Shown here: positions 41,592 through 50,405 of the stretch, piece by piece
Layout: each line of letters begins with the position of its first letter
How positions within the stretch are numbered: position 1 is the stretch's first letter
NCBI GenBank assembly: GCA_018383815.1
Contig: JAHAWU010000005.1
Coordinates: forward strand, 1-60,464
Direction: 5' to 3'
Source: Candidatus Jordarchaeia archaeon
Lineage (GTDB): Archaea; Asgardarchaeota; Jordiarchaeia; Jordiarchaeales; Jordiarchaeaceae
DNA length: 60,464 nucleotides
Made by a program: the position numbers and the translations under genes
The notes under the pieces: model-generated
What the model was told of the DNA's origin: nothing
The model's input: the letters and a program-made list of their open reading frames with translations, nothing else
Database searches by the model: none

Positions 41592-42419
41592 TTGAATTAT
41601 ACAGATTTGGAGTTGATGGTTTCCCTTGCGTCCAAAGAAATTAGGAATGGTGATCGTGTTATATTAGGTCAGGGAATTCCAATAATAGCGGGAGTTGTGG
41701 CTAAGATGACCCATGCACCCAAATGTATTCTTATGACTGAGGCGGGAATCATAGACTTTTTGCCCTACAAGTCTGCTTTCCACATTGCCGAGAGCACCAC
41801 CACCAAGGGCTTCAGTTATGCATGTGATTTGGCGGACACCTTCACAACAATATTGTTTAGGGGCTACGTAGATGTTTGTTTCTTGGGCGCAGCGCAAGTG
41901 GACAAATTCGGCAACATAAACTCCACGGTGATTGGAGATTATGATAATCCCAAAATGAGATTGCCTGGAGCTGGAGGCGCAGCAGATTTCATTGGATACG
42001 CCAAGAGAACCGTAATCACTTTGAGGGGTGGAGAATTTGTTGAGAAACTGGACTACTTATCCTCTCCTGGTTATCTGACTGGTGGCGATTCCAGAGAGAA
42101 GGCAGGTTTTCCTCCCGGGACTGGGCCTAGCCTGTTAATAAGCAGTCAAGGGGTTTTCGGTTTTGATGAGAAGACAAAGGAGCTATTCCTTAAGGGCTGT
42201 TTTCCGGGAGTCGAAGTGGAGGACATCAAAAAGAATGTTCCCTGGGACCTAAAAATAGCTCCTGAGCTTGAAAAAATCAGTCCCCCTCCCGAAGAGCATA
42301 TAAAAATATTTCGAGAATACGCCTCGGGGCTAATTTTGAGGAAAACTGGCGATGGCTCACAGTTAGTTCAAGCGGTGTTGGATTTCCTTATGGGTAAAGG
42401 AAAGGAAAAACAAGGCTAG
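41592..42419 (+). CDS. Class I CoA-transferase, beta subunit (second copy)
   Basis: The 275-residue GctB-like subunit has GQGIPIIAGVVAKMTHAP, GAAQVDKFGNINST and LPGAGGAADF. Glu50 in MTEAG lies where GctB has its catalytic Glu54, so transfer chemistry is likely retained. The C-terminus has about 25 extra residues compared with the first beta subunit. TTG 41592 is chosen because GGGGGTGAAATG precedes it. It is cotranscribed with the alpha subunit. Confidence 0.85.
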   Translation: MNYTDLELMVSLASKEIRNGDRVILGQGIPIIAGVVAKMTHAPKCILMTEAGIIDFLPYKSAFHIAESTTTKGFSYACDLADTFTTILFRGYVDVCFLGAAQVDKFGNINSTVIGDYDNPKMRLPGAGGAADFIGYAKRTVITLRGGEFVEKLDYLSSPGYLTGGDSREKAGFPPGTGPSLLISSQGVFGFDEKTKELFLKGCFPGVEVEDIKKNVPWDLKIAPELEKISPPPEEHIKIFREYASGLILRKTGDGSQLVQAVLDFLMGKGKEKQG

Positions 42420-42532
42420 AATCAACATTACTCATCGTCTGAGGAGGCACCTGGTGTTTAAAGGCTATCTAAATATTTTTATACTGGACGTTGTGAAGGT
42501 TTAGTAGTCTTTGTACTTTTGGGTGATCTGTT

Positions 42533-43567
42533 ATGGATGTTAAATTTGGTTTCTCGATTCCGGTTCCTACATATAGGTTGGAGTTGGCGGTTGAGGGTGC
42601 CAAGAAGGCGGAGCAGTGTGGCTTTGAGAGTTTGTGGTATGCTGATCATATTACTACTATTCCGCCTGAGGGCAGGGTTTATGATGCCTTTGTGTTTTTA
42701 ACGGTTATGGCTTTGAACACTTCCCGTCTCACTCTTTGTACTGGTGTTTCTGATCCTCACCGCAGGCATCCTGCGGTCATGGCTCACATTCTGGCAACTC
42801 TTGATGTGGTTTCTAATGGTAGGGCCATGCTGGGTATTGGTGCGGGTGAAGCTATGAATCTTAAAATGTTTGGTATTGACGCCCAAAAACCAGTTTCTAA
42901 ATTGAGGGAGTTTATTGAGGTTATGCGGCTTCTCTGGAAGGAAGAGAGAGTTAACTATGATGGTGAATTCTTCAAGATGAAGGATGCTCTTCTGCAGCTT
43001 AAACCAGTTCAGAAAACGATTCCAATTTATGTTGCGGCTAACGGTCCAGTTTCAAGGAGGCTTGCCGGCGAGATTGCTGAGGGGTGGTTCCCTTTCTATG
43101 AGAGTCCCAACTTAATTGCCAAACACATAAAGGACGTGGAGGAGGGTGCAAAAAGAGCGGGTAGGAGCACGGATGAGATTGATGTGTGCTACAATTGTAT
43201 GACCGCCATAGCCGACGATTTCGAAACGGCCTTTAAGAGAGTAGAATTTATGAAGGGGGGACATTTACTTTTCCCAGATAAGTTAAAGGAAGAGTACAAT
43301 ATTGAGGTACCCAAAGAACTAGCTATCCAAAAATTGACTCCCTCAAACGAGGATCTCATGAAGCTGCTCCAATTTCTCAACAAAGTTCCAGACAGAATAT
43401 TACAGGATTTCAATATTATAGGCACATTAGATCAGGTTATGGACCAGATAGAGGCCTTTATCAAGGCGGGGGTAAAACACTTTGCCTTACTCAACAGGGG
43501 ACCGGATCCTAACAAGGTTTTCGAAATTTATCGGGACAAAATAATACCCTATTTTAAAGAATTATAA
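42533..43567 (+). CDS. LLM-class F420-dependent oxidoreductase 1
   Basis: The 344-residue TIM-barrel protein is of the bacterial luciferase-like family. Typical sequence includes AKKAEQCGFESLWYADH near residue 25, CTGVSDPHRRHPAVMA near 82, SNGRAMLGIGAGEAMN near 101 and YVAANGPVSRRLAGEIAEGW near 170. In archaea most such proteins use F420 rather than FMN, as in Mer. TATTTTTATACTGG, about 55 bases upstream, may be its TATA box. It follows the CoA-transferase pair after 113 bases. The substrate could be an alcohol, aldehyde or enoyl group of the same pathway. Confidence 0.85.
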   Translation: MDVKFGFSIPVPTYRLELAVEGAKKAEQCGFESLWYADHITTIPPEGRVYDAFVFLTVMALNTSRLTLCTGVSDPHRRHPAVMAHILATLDVVSNGRAMLGIGAGEAMNLKMFGIDAQKPVSKLREFIEVMRLLWKEERVNYDGEFFKMKDALLQLKPVQKTIPIYVAANGPVSRRLAGEIAEGWFPFYESPNLIAKHIKDVEEGAKRAGRSTDEIDVCYNCMTAIADDFETAFKRVEFMKGGHLLFPDKLKEEYNIEVPKELAIQKLTPSNEDLMKLLQFLNKVPDRILQDFNIIGTLDQVMDQIEAFIKAGVKHFALLNRGPDPNKVFEIYRDKIIPYFKEL

Positions 43568-43646
43568 GACCTAAATTCCGTTAGCTCCCCCTTCTAAAGC
43601 AAACTAAATGGGTAAACAAGCTTTATAATAACCTAAAAAAAATAAG

Positions 43647-43657
43647 CTATAAATTTA
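43647..43657 (+). promoter_or_regulatory. TATA box for the second LLM gene
   Basis: CTATAAATTTA is a near-consensus TATA element 47 bases before ATG 43704, so the second oxidoreductase gene has its own promoter although it follows the first on the same strand. Confidence 0.45.
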
Positions 43658-43703
43658 TAAAGAGAAGACGTCGTATTTTGGTAAAACATTGAAGGGTGTA
43701 TTT

Positions 43704-44753
43704 ATGCCTCCAGTTCCCCAGTTTGGTGCTCACTTGCCAAACGCCCCACTTTCCGACATTTATGACGCCGTTTCCTATGCAAACAATAATGGCTTTGACT
43801 CGGTATGGTTGGGTGACCATTTGGTAGGAGCCGGAATAAAGGTTTGGGACGCAATGGAACCCTTCCCAACACTAGCTGCCATATTTTCTAGGACGAAGCT
43901 AAATCTGGGAATAAGTGTAGTTGATGCGGCTAGGAGACATCCCGCAGTTTTAGCTCAGAACATTGTTACAGTGGACCATATTTCAAATGGAAGACTTATA
44001 GTGGGAATAGGTGCAGGCGAGGCTCCCTCCATTAAACCCTTTGGAATTAGGTGGGATAAACCAGTCGGCATTATGGAAGAAACCATAAGAATACTCAAAA
44101 AATTTTTCACAGGCGGCACCATCAATCATAGCGGCGAATTCTACACGTTAAAAAATGCTTTTCTCCTCCCTCTCCCCTTCCAGCAACCACATCCCCCCTT
44201 CTGGATTGCAGCCAATTCGCCCAGAACAAGGAGAATAGCCGCAGAGCTGGGAGATGGATGGTTACCACAGGCTTTGACTCCTGACGAGTATAAAAGATTC
44301 TGGAAGGAGATAGAGAGCCACGCCATAAAGTTTGGAAGGAACCCTGAAAAAATTGTGAGGGCAAACACCATTTATGCAAACGTTACAAAAAAGGAGGAGG
44401 AAGGGCCGAACCCCATAGAATTGCCAGCAAAATTACTATCCGCCTTTTGGCCTGACACGCTTAAAAAAGTAGGAATAGAGATTCCCGAAGAGTTTAGCCT
44501 GAAAAAATTCACGTACAGCCCAGAATCAATAAAGAGGGCTATCGAGTTCGCCAAGAAAATTCCTTTTGAAGCCATTGAGGAACGCTTCATTTATGGTACA
44601 CCGGATAAGTGCATTGAGAGAATAGATAAACTCTATAAGGCGGGCAACCACTACTTCGTGTGCATACTGCTTGTCCCCACAAAATATAGAAAGAACCAGT
44701 ACGAACTTTGGGGCAAAAAAATAATACCCTACTTCAAAGAACAATACCAGTAA
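43704..44753 (+). CDS. LLM-class F420-dependent oxidoreductase 2
   Basis: This 349-residue paralogue of the preceding gene is taken from ATG 43704, with GAAGGGTG upstream; a TTG 15 bases earlier is less likely. It shares GFDSVWLGDHLVG, ARRHPAVLAQNIVTVDHISNG and GIGAGEAPSIKPFG. The middle region (LPLPFQQPHPPFWIAANSP) and the C-terminus differ enough to suggest a separate substrate. Both copies end with the same Lys-Ile-Ile-Pro-Tyr-Phe-Lys-Glu motif, showing common descent. Confidence 0.85.
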   Translation: MPPVPQFGAHLPNAPLSDIYDAVSYANNNGFDSVWLGDHLVGAGIKVWDAMEPFPTLAAIFSRTKLNLGISVVDAARRHPAVLAQNIVTVDHISNGRLIVGIGAGEAPSIKPFGIRWDKPVGIMEETIRILKKFFTGGTINHSGEFYTLKNAFLLPLPFQQPHPPFWIAANSPRTRRIAAELGDGWLPQALTPDEYKRFWKEIESHAIKFGRNPEKIVRANTIYANVTKKEEEGPNPIELPAKLLSAFWPDTLKKVGIEIPEEFSLKKFTYSPESIKRAIEFAKKIPFEAIEERFIYGTPDKCIERIDKLYKAGNHYFVCILLVPTKYRKNQYELWGKKIIPYFKEQYQ

Positions 44754-44901
44754 CCCCAGCACAAATAACAACCTTAATATCTAGATTCTATACCTTATGA
44801 ATTAGACTAAAACTTATCGGAAAAGATTAATGGTTCAAAAAGGTATTTAAAATAAACTATCTAGAAGTATGTTAAAGATTCAAATTTGGAGGGCGTTTGA
44901 A

Positions 44902-45192
44902 ATGTCTGCTAGAGATATAGATTTGGAAGCCAGTGCTTCAATCATTTTGATAGCCTCCAAGTACATTGTGGCAAGTGTTGTAGCAGTAGCCATTGGGGCA
45001 GTAAGCCTCGTCTATGGAATTCTCACCTACTTCGTTTACGGCACCTATGCATCTTCAGCGGCGATATTTATGGGGCTATTTATTGGTCTAGCTCTAATCC
45101 TCATAGGGGTGTTCCTAACATTTTGGGGCCTATACTGGATGCGAAGCGAAGGAAAAAGACTGAAGCAAAAACTTGAAAAAAGACCTCAATAA
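44902..45192 (+). CDS. Two-helix membrane protein, related to the next two genes
   Basis: The 96-residue protein is taken from ATG 44902, which follows GGAGGGCG; an upstream ATG 44869 lies too close to the TATA-like GGTATTTAAAATAAAC. Two membrane helices (SVVAVAIGAVSLVYGILTY and AIFMGLFIGLALILIGVFLT) are joined by a short loop and end in a Lys/Arg-rich tail. The pattern SLVYGIL...FxGLFIG...LxxWGLYW recurs in the two following genes, so the three form a small tandem family. Confidence 0.7.
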   Translation: MSARDIDLEASASIILIASKYIVASVVAVAIGAVSLVYGILTYFVYGTYASSAAIFMGLFIGLALILIGVFLTFWGLYWMRSEGKRLKQKLEKRPQ

Positions 45193-45213
45193 AACAGCGG
45201 AGGAAAAGCAACT

Positions 45214-45627
45214 TTGAAGGAAAGGAAAGAACCAAGCCACAAGACCAGTAGTCCAGAAAAGTCAAAGCGTCCCGTACCACGATGGGAGGAAATCGCGGAA
45301 CATGTTTATGGTAGACTTGACTGGTATGCTACACGCTTCATAATTTTTTCAGTCATCGGCATGGTAATAGGGGTAGCGGGGCTAGTCTACGGGATACTGG
45401 CTTACTATTTTCTGGTAAATCCTCTCACTACGATTAATCCGGTGACTGTGACTCTTTACTACCAAATAAATCCTCTACTAATTTCCACTCTAAAACCATC
45501 GGGTCTTCAAGAAACCTCGGTTTTTCTGGGTGTTTTCATTGGCGTAGGCTCCTTAGTTGCTTCACTTGTACTATTAGCATGGGGAATATTCTGGAGAAAA
45601 ATAGTTGACGCACGTAGTATATTTTAA
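45214..45627 (+). CDS. Two-helix membrane protein, tandem paralogue
   Basis: The 137-residue protein has a charged, Lys/Ser/Pro-rich N-terminus, then PRWEEIAEHVYGRLDWYATRFIIFS and two helices ending with AWGIFWRKIVDARSIF. The loop between helices is longer (about 35 residues, NPLTTINPVTVTLYYQ) than in the next gene. TTG 45214 follows GGAGG and lies 22 bases after the preceding stop. Function unknown; the WYATRFIIFS motif and terminal SIF/TIF are shared with the next gene. Confidence 0.72.
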   Translation: MKERKEPSHKTSSPEKSKRPVPRWEEIAEHVYGRLDWYATRFIIFSVIGMVIGVAGLVYGILAYYFLVNPLTTINPVTVTLYYQINPLLISTLKPSGLQETSVFLGVFIGVGSLVASLVLLAWGIFWRKIVDARSIF

Positions 45628-45801
45628 AGTTTACCAGTTCAATTTATGAAAAATCTTTTTGCATCCTACCCTTAACAAAAGTTTCATAAATGTTTACGGA
45701 TAAACTTAAAAATTTTAAAATTAGTATAAACTGGCGTATTATAACCTGTGGAATAAAAGTTTAGAAAATGAAGTGATCCCAATTTATTTGGAGGAGGAAG
45801 T

Positions 45802-46149
45802 ATGTCCAAGAAAGAAAAAGAAGTTAAGAAGCCAAGCAAGCGCCCCATCCCAACTTGGGAAGACATAACAGATCAGGTTTACAGCAAAATTATGTGGTAC
45901 GCCACCCGCTTCATAATTTTTTCAATTGTGGGAGTAGTGGTGGGATTCATCGCCATAATATACGCAATTTTAGCAATGTATTTTGTAGTTCCCTCAATAA
46001 TGGCACTAATTCCCAGCGCCTCGCCCCTACAGGACTTTTCGGTTTTTCTAGGAGTCTTCATTGGCGTCGGAGCCATAGCAGCTTCCATCGTACTCTTAGC
46101 ATGGGGCCTCTTCTGGAGAAGGAAGGTGGATAACCGGACCATATTTTGA
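45802..46149 (+). CDS. Two-helix membrane protein, tandem paralogue
   Basis: The 115-residue protein is nearly the same design as its upstream neighbour: a charged N-terminus, RPIPTWEDITDQVYSKIMW then YATRFIIFS, two helices, and the end DNRTIF. GGAGGAGGAAGT before ATG 45802 is a strong ribosome site. The 170-base AT-rich gap behind it could hold a promoter. A pair or trio of such proteins could form a homo- or hetero-oligomeric membrane complex; no domain name is known to me. Confidence 0.72.
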   Translation: MSKKEKEVKKPSKRPIPTWEDITDQVYSKIMWYATRFIIFSIVGVVVGFIAIIYAILAMYFVVPSIMALIPSASPLQDFSVFLGVFIGVGAIAASIVLLAWGLFWRRKVDNRTIF

Positions 46150-46342
46150 ACTCCCTTTTGGCTTACAATCACCCCTAGTTTTTTCGTTTTTCACGTTTTG
46201 GCACCGAGAGAATCTGCCCCAAGACTGGCTTCTTAATTTCGATGAACAATTATTTATTTGTTTGATCTTCACGGTTTTCTGCCCAATCTTTTATTAGGGG
46301 GGTTCTTCTTGTGTATTCTCATTTAGGGAGTGTTGAACTATT

Positions 46343-47125
46343 ATGTCTCTTAAGGGTGAAGTTAAAAAATTTGCACTTGAATTGAATGCAGATCTTGTTG
46401 GAGTTTGCTCCTCAGAAAGCATGGTTGAAGGAAGAGGAAACCTTTTTGAGATAATGCCCGATGCAAAAGCCTTGGTTGTAGTTGCACTGGAGCATTTTGA
46501 ACCAGTTTTAAATTCTGGAAACCTCCAAATACTCCAGTACAGTGTGCACCAGCTCTACCACGAAATCGATAGGATTCTTTATGCTTTGTCCCGATTCCTA
46601 TCAAAAAAGGGGTTTAAAGCAGTTCCCCTACCCGCCTACCTCCCCATAGACATGGAAAAGGGCTCCGGGTTAATTGGTGAAGTCTCCCTGAGACATGCGG
46701 CCCAGTGTGCTGGACTAGGAGAAATTGGATTGAACCGACTATTAATAACACCACAATATGGCCCAAGGGTGAGATTAGGTGCGGTCATAACAAGTGCGGA
46801 TCTTACTCCCGACGAACCGTTCAAAGGAGAACTGTGTAAGAGAGAAAAATGCGCGGCTTGTGTAAGGGCCTGCCCTGTGGGAGCAATTTCCGGTAGTGGA
46901 GAGGTAAACGTATTTAAATGTGCGCCAAACATTCTCAAGTACTTCATTCCCGGAATTATCTCCACAATAAATTCGCTGGCAGAGAGGGAAGCGGGCTGGA
47001 AAGAAATACAAGACCAAGCAAGAAACCCTGAAACTTGGAAAATACTGCAAGTATTGACCACAGGAATGATCTACAACTGTTTCAAATGCGTAACCAGTTG
47101 TCCCATAGGAAAAAAAGAAAAGTGA
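46343..47125 (+). CDS. QueG/reductive-dehalogenase-like 4Fe-4S protein
   Basis: The 260-residue protein is related to the epoxyqueuosine reductase/DUF1730 group. An N-terminal cobalamin-type domain region (LNADLVGVCSSESMVEG, SLRHAAQCAGLGEIGLNRLLITPQYGPR) is followed by two Fe-S motifs, CKREKCAACVRACPVGAI near 190 and CFKCVTSCPIG at the C-terminus. It lacks the C-terminal HEAT-like extension of bacterial QueG and is shorter. A redox function is clear but the substrate is not. ATG 46343 follows GGGAGTG. It is convergent with the HAD gene. Confidence 0.78.
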   Translation: MSLKGEVKKFALELNADLVGVCSSESMVEGRGNLFEIMPDAKALVVVALEHFEPVLNSGNLQILQYSVHQLYHEIDRILYALSRFLSKKGFKAVPLPAYLPIDMEKGSGLIGEVSLRHAAQCAGLGEIGLNRLLITPQYGPRVRLGAVITSADLTPDEPFKGELCKREKCAACVRACPVGAISGSGEVNVFKCAPNILKYFIPGIISTINSLAEREAGWKEIQDQARNPETWKILQVLTTGMIYNCFKCVTSCPIGKKEK

Positions 47126-47188
47126 ACCTTTATGCACAGAACAATTCCTACTATTAAGTGGGGACACGACTATAAAGTATTAAAAGAT

Positions 47189-48004
47189 TCATTGAATTCT
47201 GAAGATTTTTTCAACCGCCTCCACGAATCCCTCCCCATATGATTTCTCTGTTACATAGTCCGCCACGTCCTTCAGAATTTGCGGGGCATTATTGAGGGCT
47301 ATTCCATATCCCACCTCTTGAAGGAGTTCTATGTCGTTTTGTCCATCTCCTATTCCCAACGCCTCCTCCGACTTGTAGCCCAGGGTTTCAACGGCTTTCC
47401 TTACCCCAATAGCCTTATGAACATTGACATCACAGAGGTGAATGGCATAACCGGAGTCCAAAACATTAACTTTTATTCCTGCCTCATTAAGTGTATTCAC
47501 TATAGTTTCCCGATCTATGGTTCTCCTTATAGCAATGTCAGTAAACCTGTAGAACTGGTCGCCAGCCTCTTTGATACGCTCCCCAAACGTTTCCCTCAAC
47601 ATGTTAAATGCTTTAAGGGGCATTTCCTTTGAGCCAAGTATAAGGGGGATGTCCCAGCCCAACTTCATTATCACTCCGCCATTCTCAGCAACCACTGGTC
47701 CACTAGTACCCAGATAAAATCCCAAGGTTAACAGTGAACACAATATGTTACCTGAACAGAAAACCACGTGAATGCCCTGCTCCTCCAGCTTCCTTATCGC
47801 TTCCACGGCTGGAAGGTGCAACCTATTTTGCGGCGAGGTAAGAGTCCCATCAACATCGGTAACCAGTACATGAAATTCCCGGTAAGCCTTCAAGTCTTTC
47901 CCATCCTTCCATTCCAAAAAATACAGTTTACCACTGCAACAATAGTCAACCAACATATAAATTAAATGCCAAAAAATAATTCGAAAAAATCCAACAATAA
48001 ACAA
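47189..48004 (-). CDS. HAD-superfamily phosphatase, archaeal phosphoglycolate phosphatase type
   Basis: The Cof-type HAD phosphatase has the nucleophile motif VTDVDGTLT, motif II VVFCSGN, and the metal site GIGDGQNDIELL near the end. Length after the DVDGT motif and the cap domain fit the archaeal phosphoglycolate phosphatase group, but other sugar phosphates are possible. The longest frame (271 residues from 48004) carries about 28 extra, partly hydrophobic residues overlapping a TATA-like TTTAATTTATATG. TTG 47917 (LEWKDG) is the more likely start, giving about 242 residues. Confidence 0.82.
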   Translation of the reverse strand: MFIVGFFRIIFWHLIYMLVDYCCSGKLYFLEWKDGKDLKAYREFHVLVTDVDGTLTSPQNRLHLPAVEAIRKLEEQGIHVVFCSGNILCSLLTLGFYLGTSGPVVAENGGVIMKLGWDIPLILGSKEMPLKAFNMLRETFGERIKEAGDQFYRFTDIAIRRTIDRETIVNTLNEAGIKVNVLDSGYAIHLCDVNVHKAIGVRKAVETLGYKSEEALGIGDGQNDIELLQEVGYGIALNNAPQILKDVADYVTEKSYGEGFVEAVEKIFRIQ

Positions 48005-48102
48005 TATCGTAAGCTAACAATCCTTTTTTGAGAAACATAAATATCTAAATTGCGATTTTTCGTTAGTCTCCCAACGTTTTGTGGAACATGTAAATTGTGG
48101 CT

Positions 48103-49200
48103 TTAATGTATTCTTTCTGCTTCGAATCTCATTGCAGCGTCTCTTCCCCTCTTGGCTGGTATTTCCTCTCTGACTCTAACCAGTGTGATGGCGTCATGTG
48201 GGCATTGGTGGGCGCATATTCCGCAACCCACGCATCTCTCCTCTAAAATCATAATCATGTCGTCGGAGAGATCCTCCTTATGTGGGTAGTGGTGAAAGAT
48301 TGCTTGGAATGGGCAGGTCTTGACGCATTTTTCGCAGAGTTTACAGGCCTCTCTATTGATTTGGGGCATGAAATTGGATTTTGCGAAGGCTCTAGGATTG
48401 TGTAGTTCTGATAATCCTCTCATTATTCCGCAGCAACAGGTGCAACAATTACATATAAACAGAGGTTTCTCCTGCTGGTTGCTTATGGTGTGAATTAGTC
48501 CCTTGTCCTCAGCTATCTTTAGAATTTCCAGTGCCTCCTCCCTGGTAACGTATCTTCCTTGGCGGTGTTTAACCCGGTAATCCGCAAAACCGTCGAAGCT
48601 TAAGCAAACTTCTAAAGGCTTGTCACAACGGTTTGCGCTCATTCTACACACACAGGGGTTAACAGCGATGCTTCTGGCATTCTTGACGTATTCGCTCACC
48701 TTCTCAAAGGGTAATATCTCATGCTCCACATTCAATTTTTCCTCTACTGGAATTACTCTTGTTAGGGGATATTTTGAGGCTCCCAGTTCATGTCCCCAAC
48801 TGTGATGCATCTCCTCGTATACTCTCATAAACTCCTTCTTATCGTCAGTTAGAACACCATCGTCAAGGTAAAACTCAAAAAGACCCACAGCAAAGGGCAG
48901 CATACTGTAATAGATGGCACCATCCTCTTTACCCTTAAATTCGAAGAGGGCGCCCCTACCTGCTAAGCGTTCAAAAATATTCCTCACATATTCCACATCT
49001 CGTCCCGTCTGTTTGGCCGCTTGCTCCACGGTTTTTGCATCAGCAAAGGGGAAACTGAAAGCCAAAGAAACCAAATCCGCCTCCTCAGGCGAGTAGACAA
49101 TTCTCAGAAGCTTCAACATATACTTACTCTTAGGTGCTTTCATGGGCCAAACATTCATCTTTCGTCTCAAACGCTCATAAACCTCTTCCGACAAAGCCAC
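48103..49200 (-). CDS. Cys-rich ferredoxin-like protein with N-terminal helical domain
   Basis: The 365-residue protein has a winged-helix-like N-terminal half (residues 20-110, VEQAAKQTGRDVEYVRNIFERL). A Cys-rich centre follows (NPCVCRMSANRC near 182, ICNCCTCCCGIMRG near 250), then two C-terminal 4Fe-4S motifs (CKLCEKCVKTCPF and CVGCGICAHQCPH). The central cysteines could hold a further cluster or metal. It probably passes electrons to or from a partner enzyme. ATG 49200 starts the gene and no operon partner lies on this strand, so the partner is unknown. Confidence 0.78.
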   Translation of the reverse strand: MALSEEVYERLRRKMNVWPMKAPKSKYMLKLLRIVYSPEEADLVSLAFSFPFADAKTVEQAAKQTGRDVEYVRNIFERLAGRGALFEFKGKEDGAIYYSMLPFAVGLFEFYLDDGVLTDDKKEFMRVYEEMHHSWGHELGASKYPLTRVIPVEEKLNVEHEILPFEKVSEYVKNARSIAVNPCVCRMSANRCDKPLEVCLSFDGFADYRVKHRQGRYVTREEALEILKIAEDKGLIHTISNQQEKPLFICNCCTCCCGIMRGLSELHNPRAFAKSNFMPQINREACKLCEKCVKTCPFQAIFHHYPHKEDLSDDMIMILEERCVGCGICAHQCPHDAITLVRVREEIPAKRGRDAAMRFEAERIH

Positions 49201-49692
49201 AACTTCCCAAACATTAAATTATGAAACCGAGATAGGTTAACGTTTAATTATAAAATATCGTTATTAAACTTTCCACACCTAAAATAAACGCTTCCTCAAA
49301 AATGCCCTTTTTTGTGGAGATATTAAACCTAGCAGTTGAATCAACAACACTGATAGTGTGGCCTCCCCTTCTCAGCGCTACTAGATGCGGGAAACTATTC
49401 CCCCCATAATAAAATAGAAAAACCAGAAAAAAGCAGCAAAACAAATTTAACACCATCAAGTTAACCCTTATCTCGGGGCATACGCCACAATGTTAGAATT
49501 GGTACTGTAAGAGATCCTGAGGTAACATTGATTCTCTCCCAGAGGGTTTGCGGGAAGGGTCATAATTGGGTTAATTTATTGTTTCAAACGTTTTTGAGAA
49601 GGAGCGTGTCCCTCTTCTCTTTAGAAGGGGAAAAGTGAGTAGCGGGGAAAGGGAATTTGGAGCTGCTGGGCTTTAACTCAATTTTTTGTTTT
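49201..49692. other. Gene-poor region, possible decayed ORF
   Basis: A 71-codon minus-strand frame at 49244-49459 contains a protein-like stretch (RRGGHTISVVDSTARF) after a run of hydrophobic residues, but it has no ribosome site and no recognised family. It may be debris. The rest is AT-rich with no RNA gene or repeat seen. Confidence 0.25.
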
Positions 49693-50175
49693 TTAACCGT
49701 ATGGCCTTTTTGTGCGTTCTTTGTACATTTCGTACTCTTTTCGGAATTGGGGGTTCTGCTTCAGTTTCTCTATTTCTTCGTTTAGTTTTTCTTTTAATTC
49801 ATACTGCTTGTCTGGTACGTGGTGCCTCGTGAGCTTGCTTACGGAGTCAGAAGAGTATTTTTGGATTCCCATTAGTATGATGGCGATTTCTGGAGTTTGA
49901 GGAACAAGCATTCCGAAGGGGGTTGGTGTACCTTGCTCCACAACCTTTCTGATTTCGTCGTCGATTCTTCGAACATTGGAACCTACCCCCACAGCTTGGC
50001 CTGGACCAATGAACTCTGACTTAATCTGCCACAAATTTCTATCCGTAGTAATGAACGTGTCATATGTGTCATCGGGATTTCTGCCCGTTAACACTCTCCA
50101 TAGCTCCTTGTGCTGACTTTTATCATAGTGCCTTTTTAGCTCAGCCATTATTTCATCAATGGATTTGGCAGACAC
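49693..50175 (-). CDS. Hypothetical soluble protein
   Basis: The 160-residue protein has helical termini (KSIDEIMAELKRHYDKSQ at the start, YELKEKLNEEIEKLKQ near the end). A middle part with alternating hydrophobic residues carries GPGQAVGVGSNVRRIDDEIRKV and MLVPQTPEIAIILMGIQ, consistent with a small alpha/beta domain. GTG 50175 follows GAGGGAGGT, a good ribosome site. No membrane segment or catalytic motif is evident. I do not recognise the family. Confidence 0.68.
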   Translation of the reverse strand: MSAKSIDEIMAELKRHYDKSQHKELWRVLTGRNPDDTYDTFITTDRNLWQIKSEFIGPGQAVGVGSNVRRIDDEIRKVVEQGTPTPFGMLVPQTPEIAIILMGIQKYSSDSVSKLTRHHVPDKQYELKEKLNEEIEKLKQNPQFRKEYEMYKERTKRPYG

Positions 50176-50405
50176 ACTGACAACCTCCCTCTAAAGCAAA
50201 ATTTACACTCCAATCTAAATAAAAAAAGTTCCACTAATAAACATATCTTATCATACTATTGAAGTCCAGAACCTCAATTCCTCGAATTAAAATTATGGAA
50301 GCCTAACCCGGGGGCATACACATAAACTTGGCTAATCTATGTAGTACTGCTAATCCGCCTTCTGCTTTTTGGACTAATTAAAAATAGGGGAGCATTGTTT
50401 CTCGC

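Noticed and set aside
49244-49459. A 71-codon minus-strand frame with a protein-like stretch
   Set aside because: No ribosome site and no family; mentioned as possible debris only.
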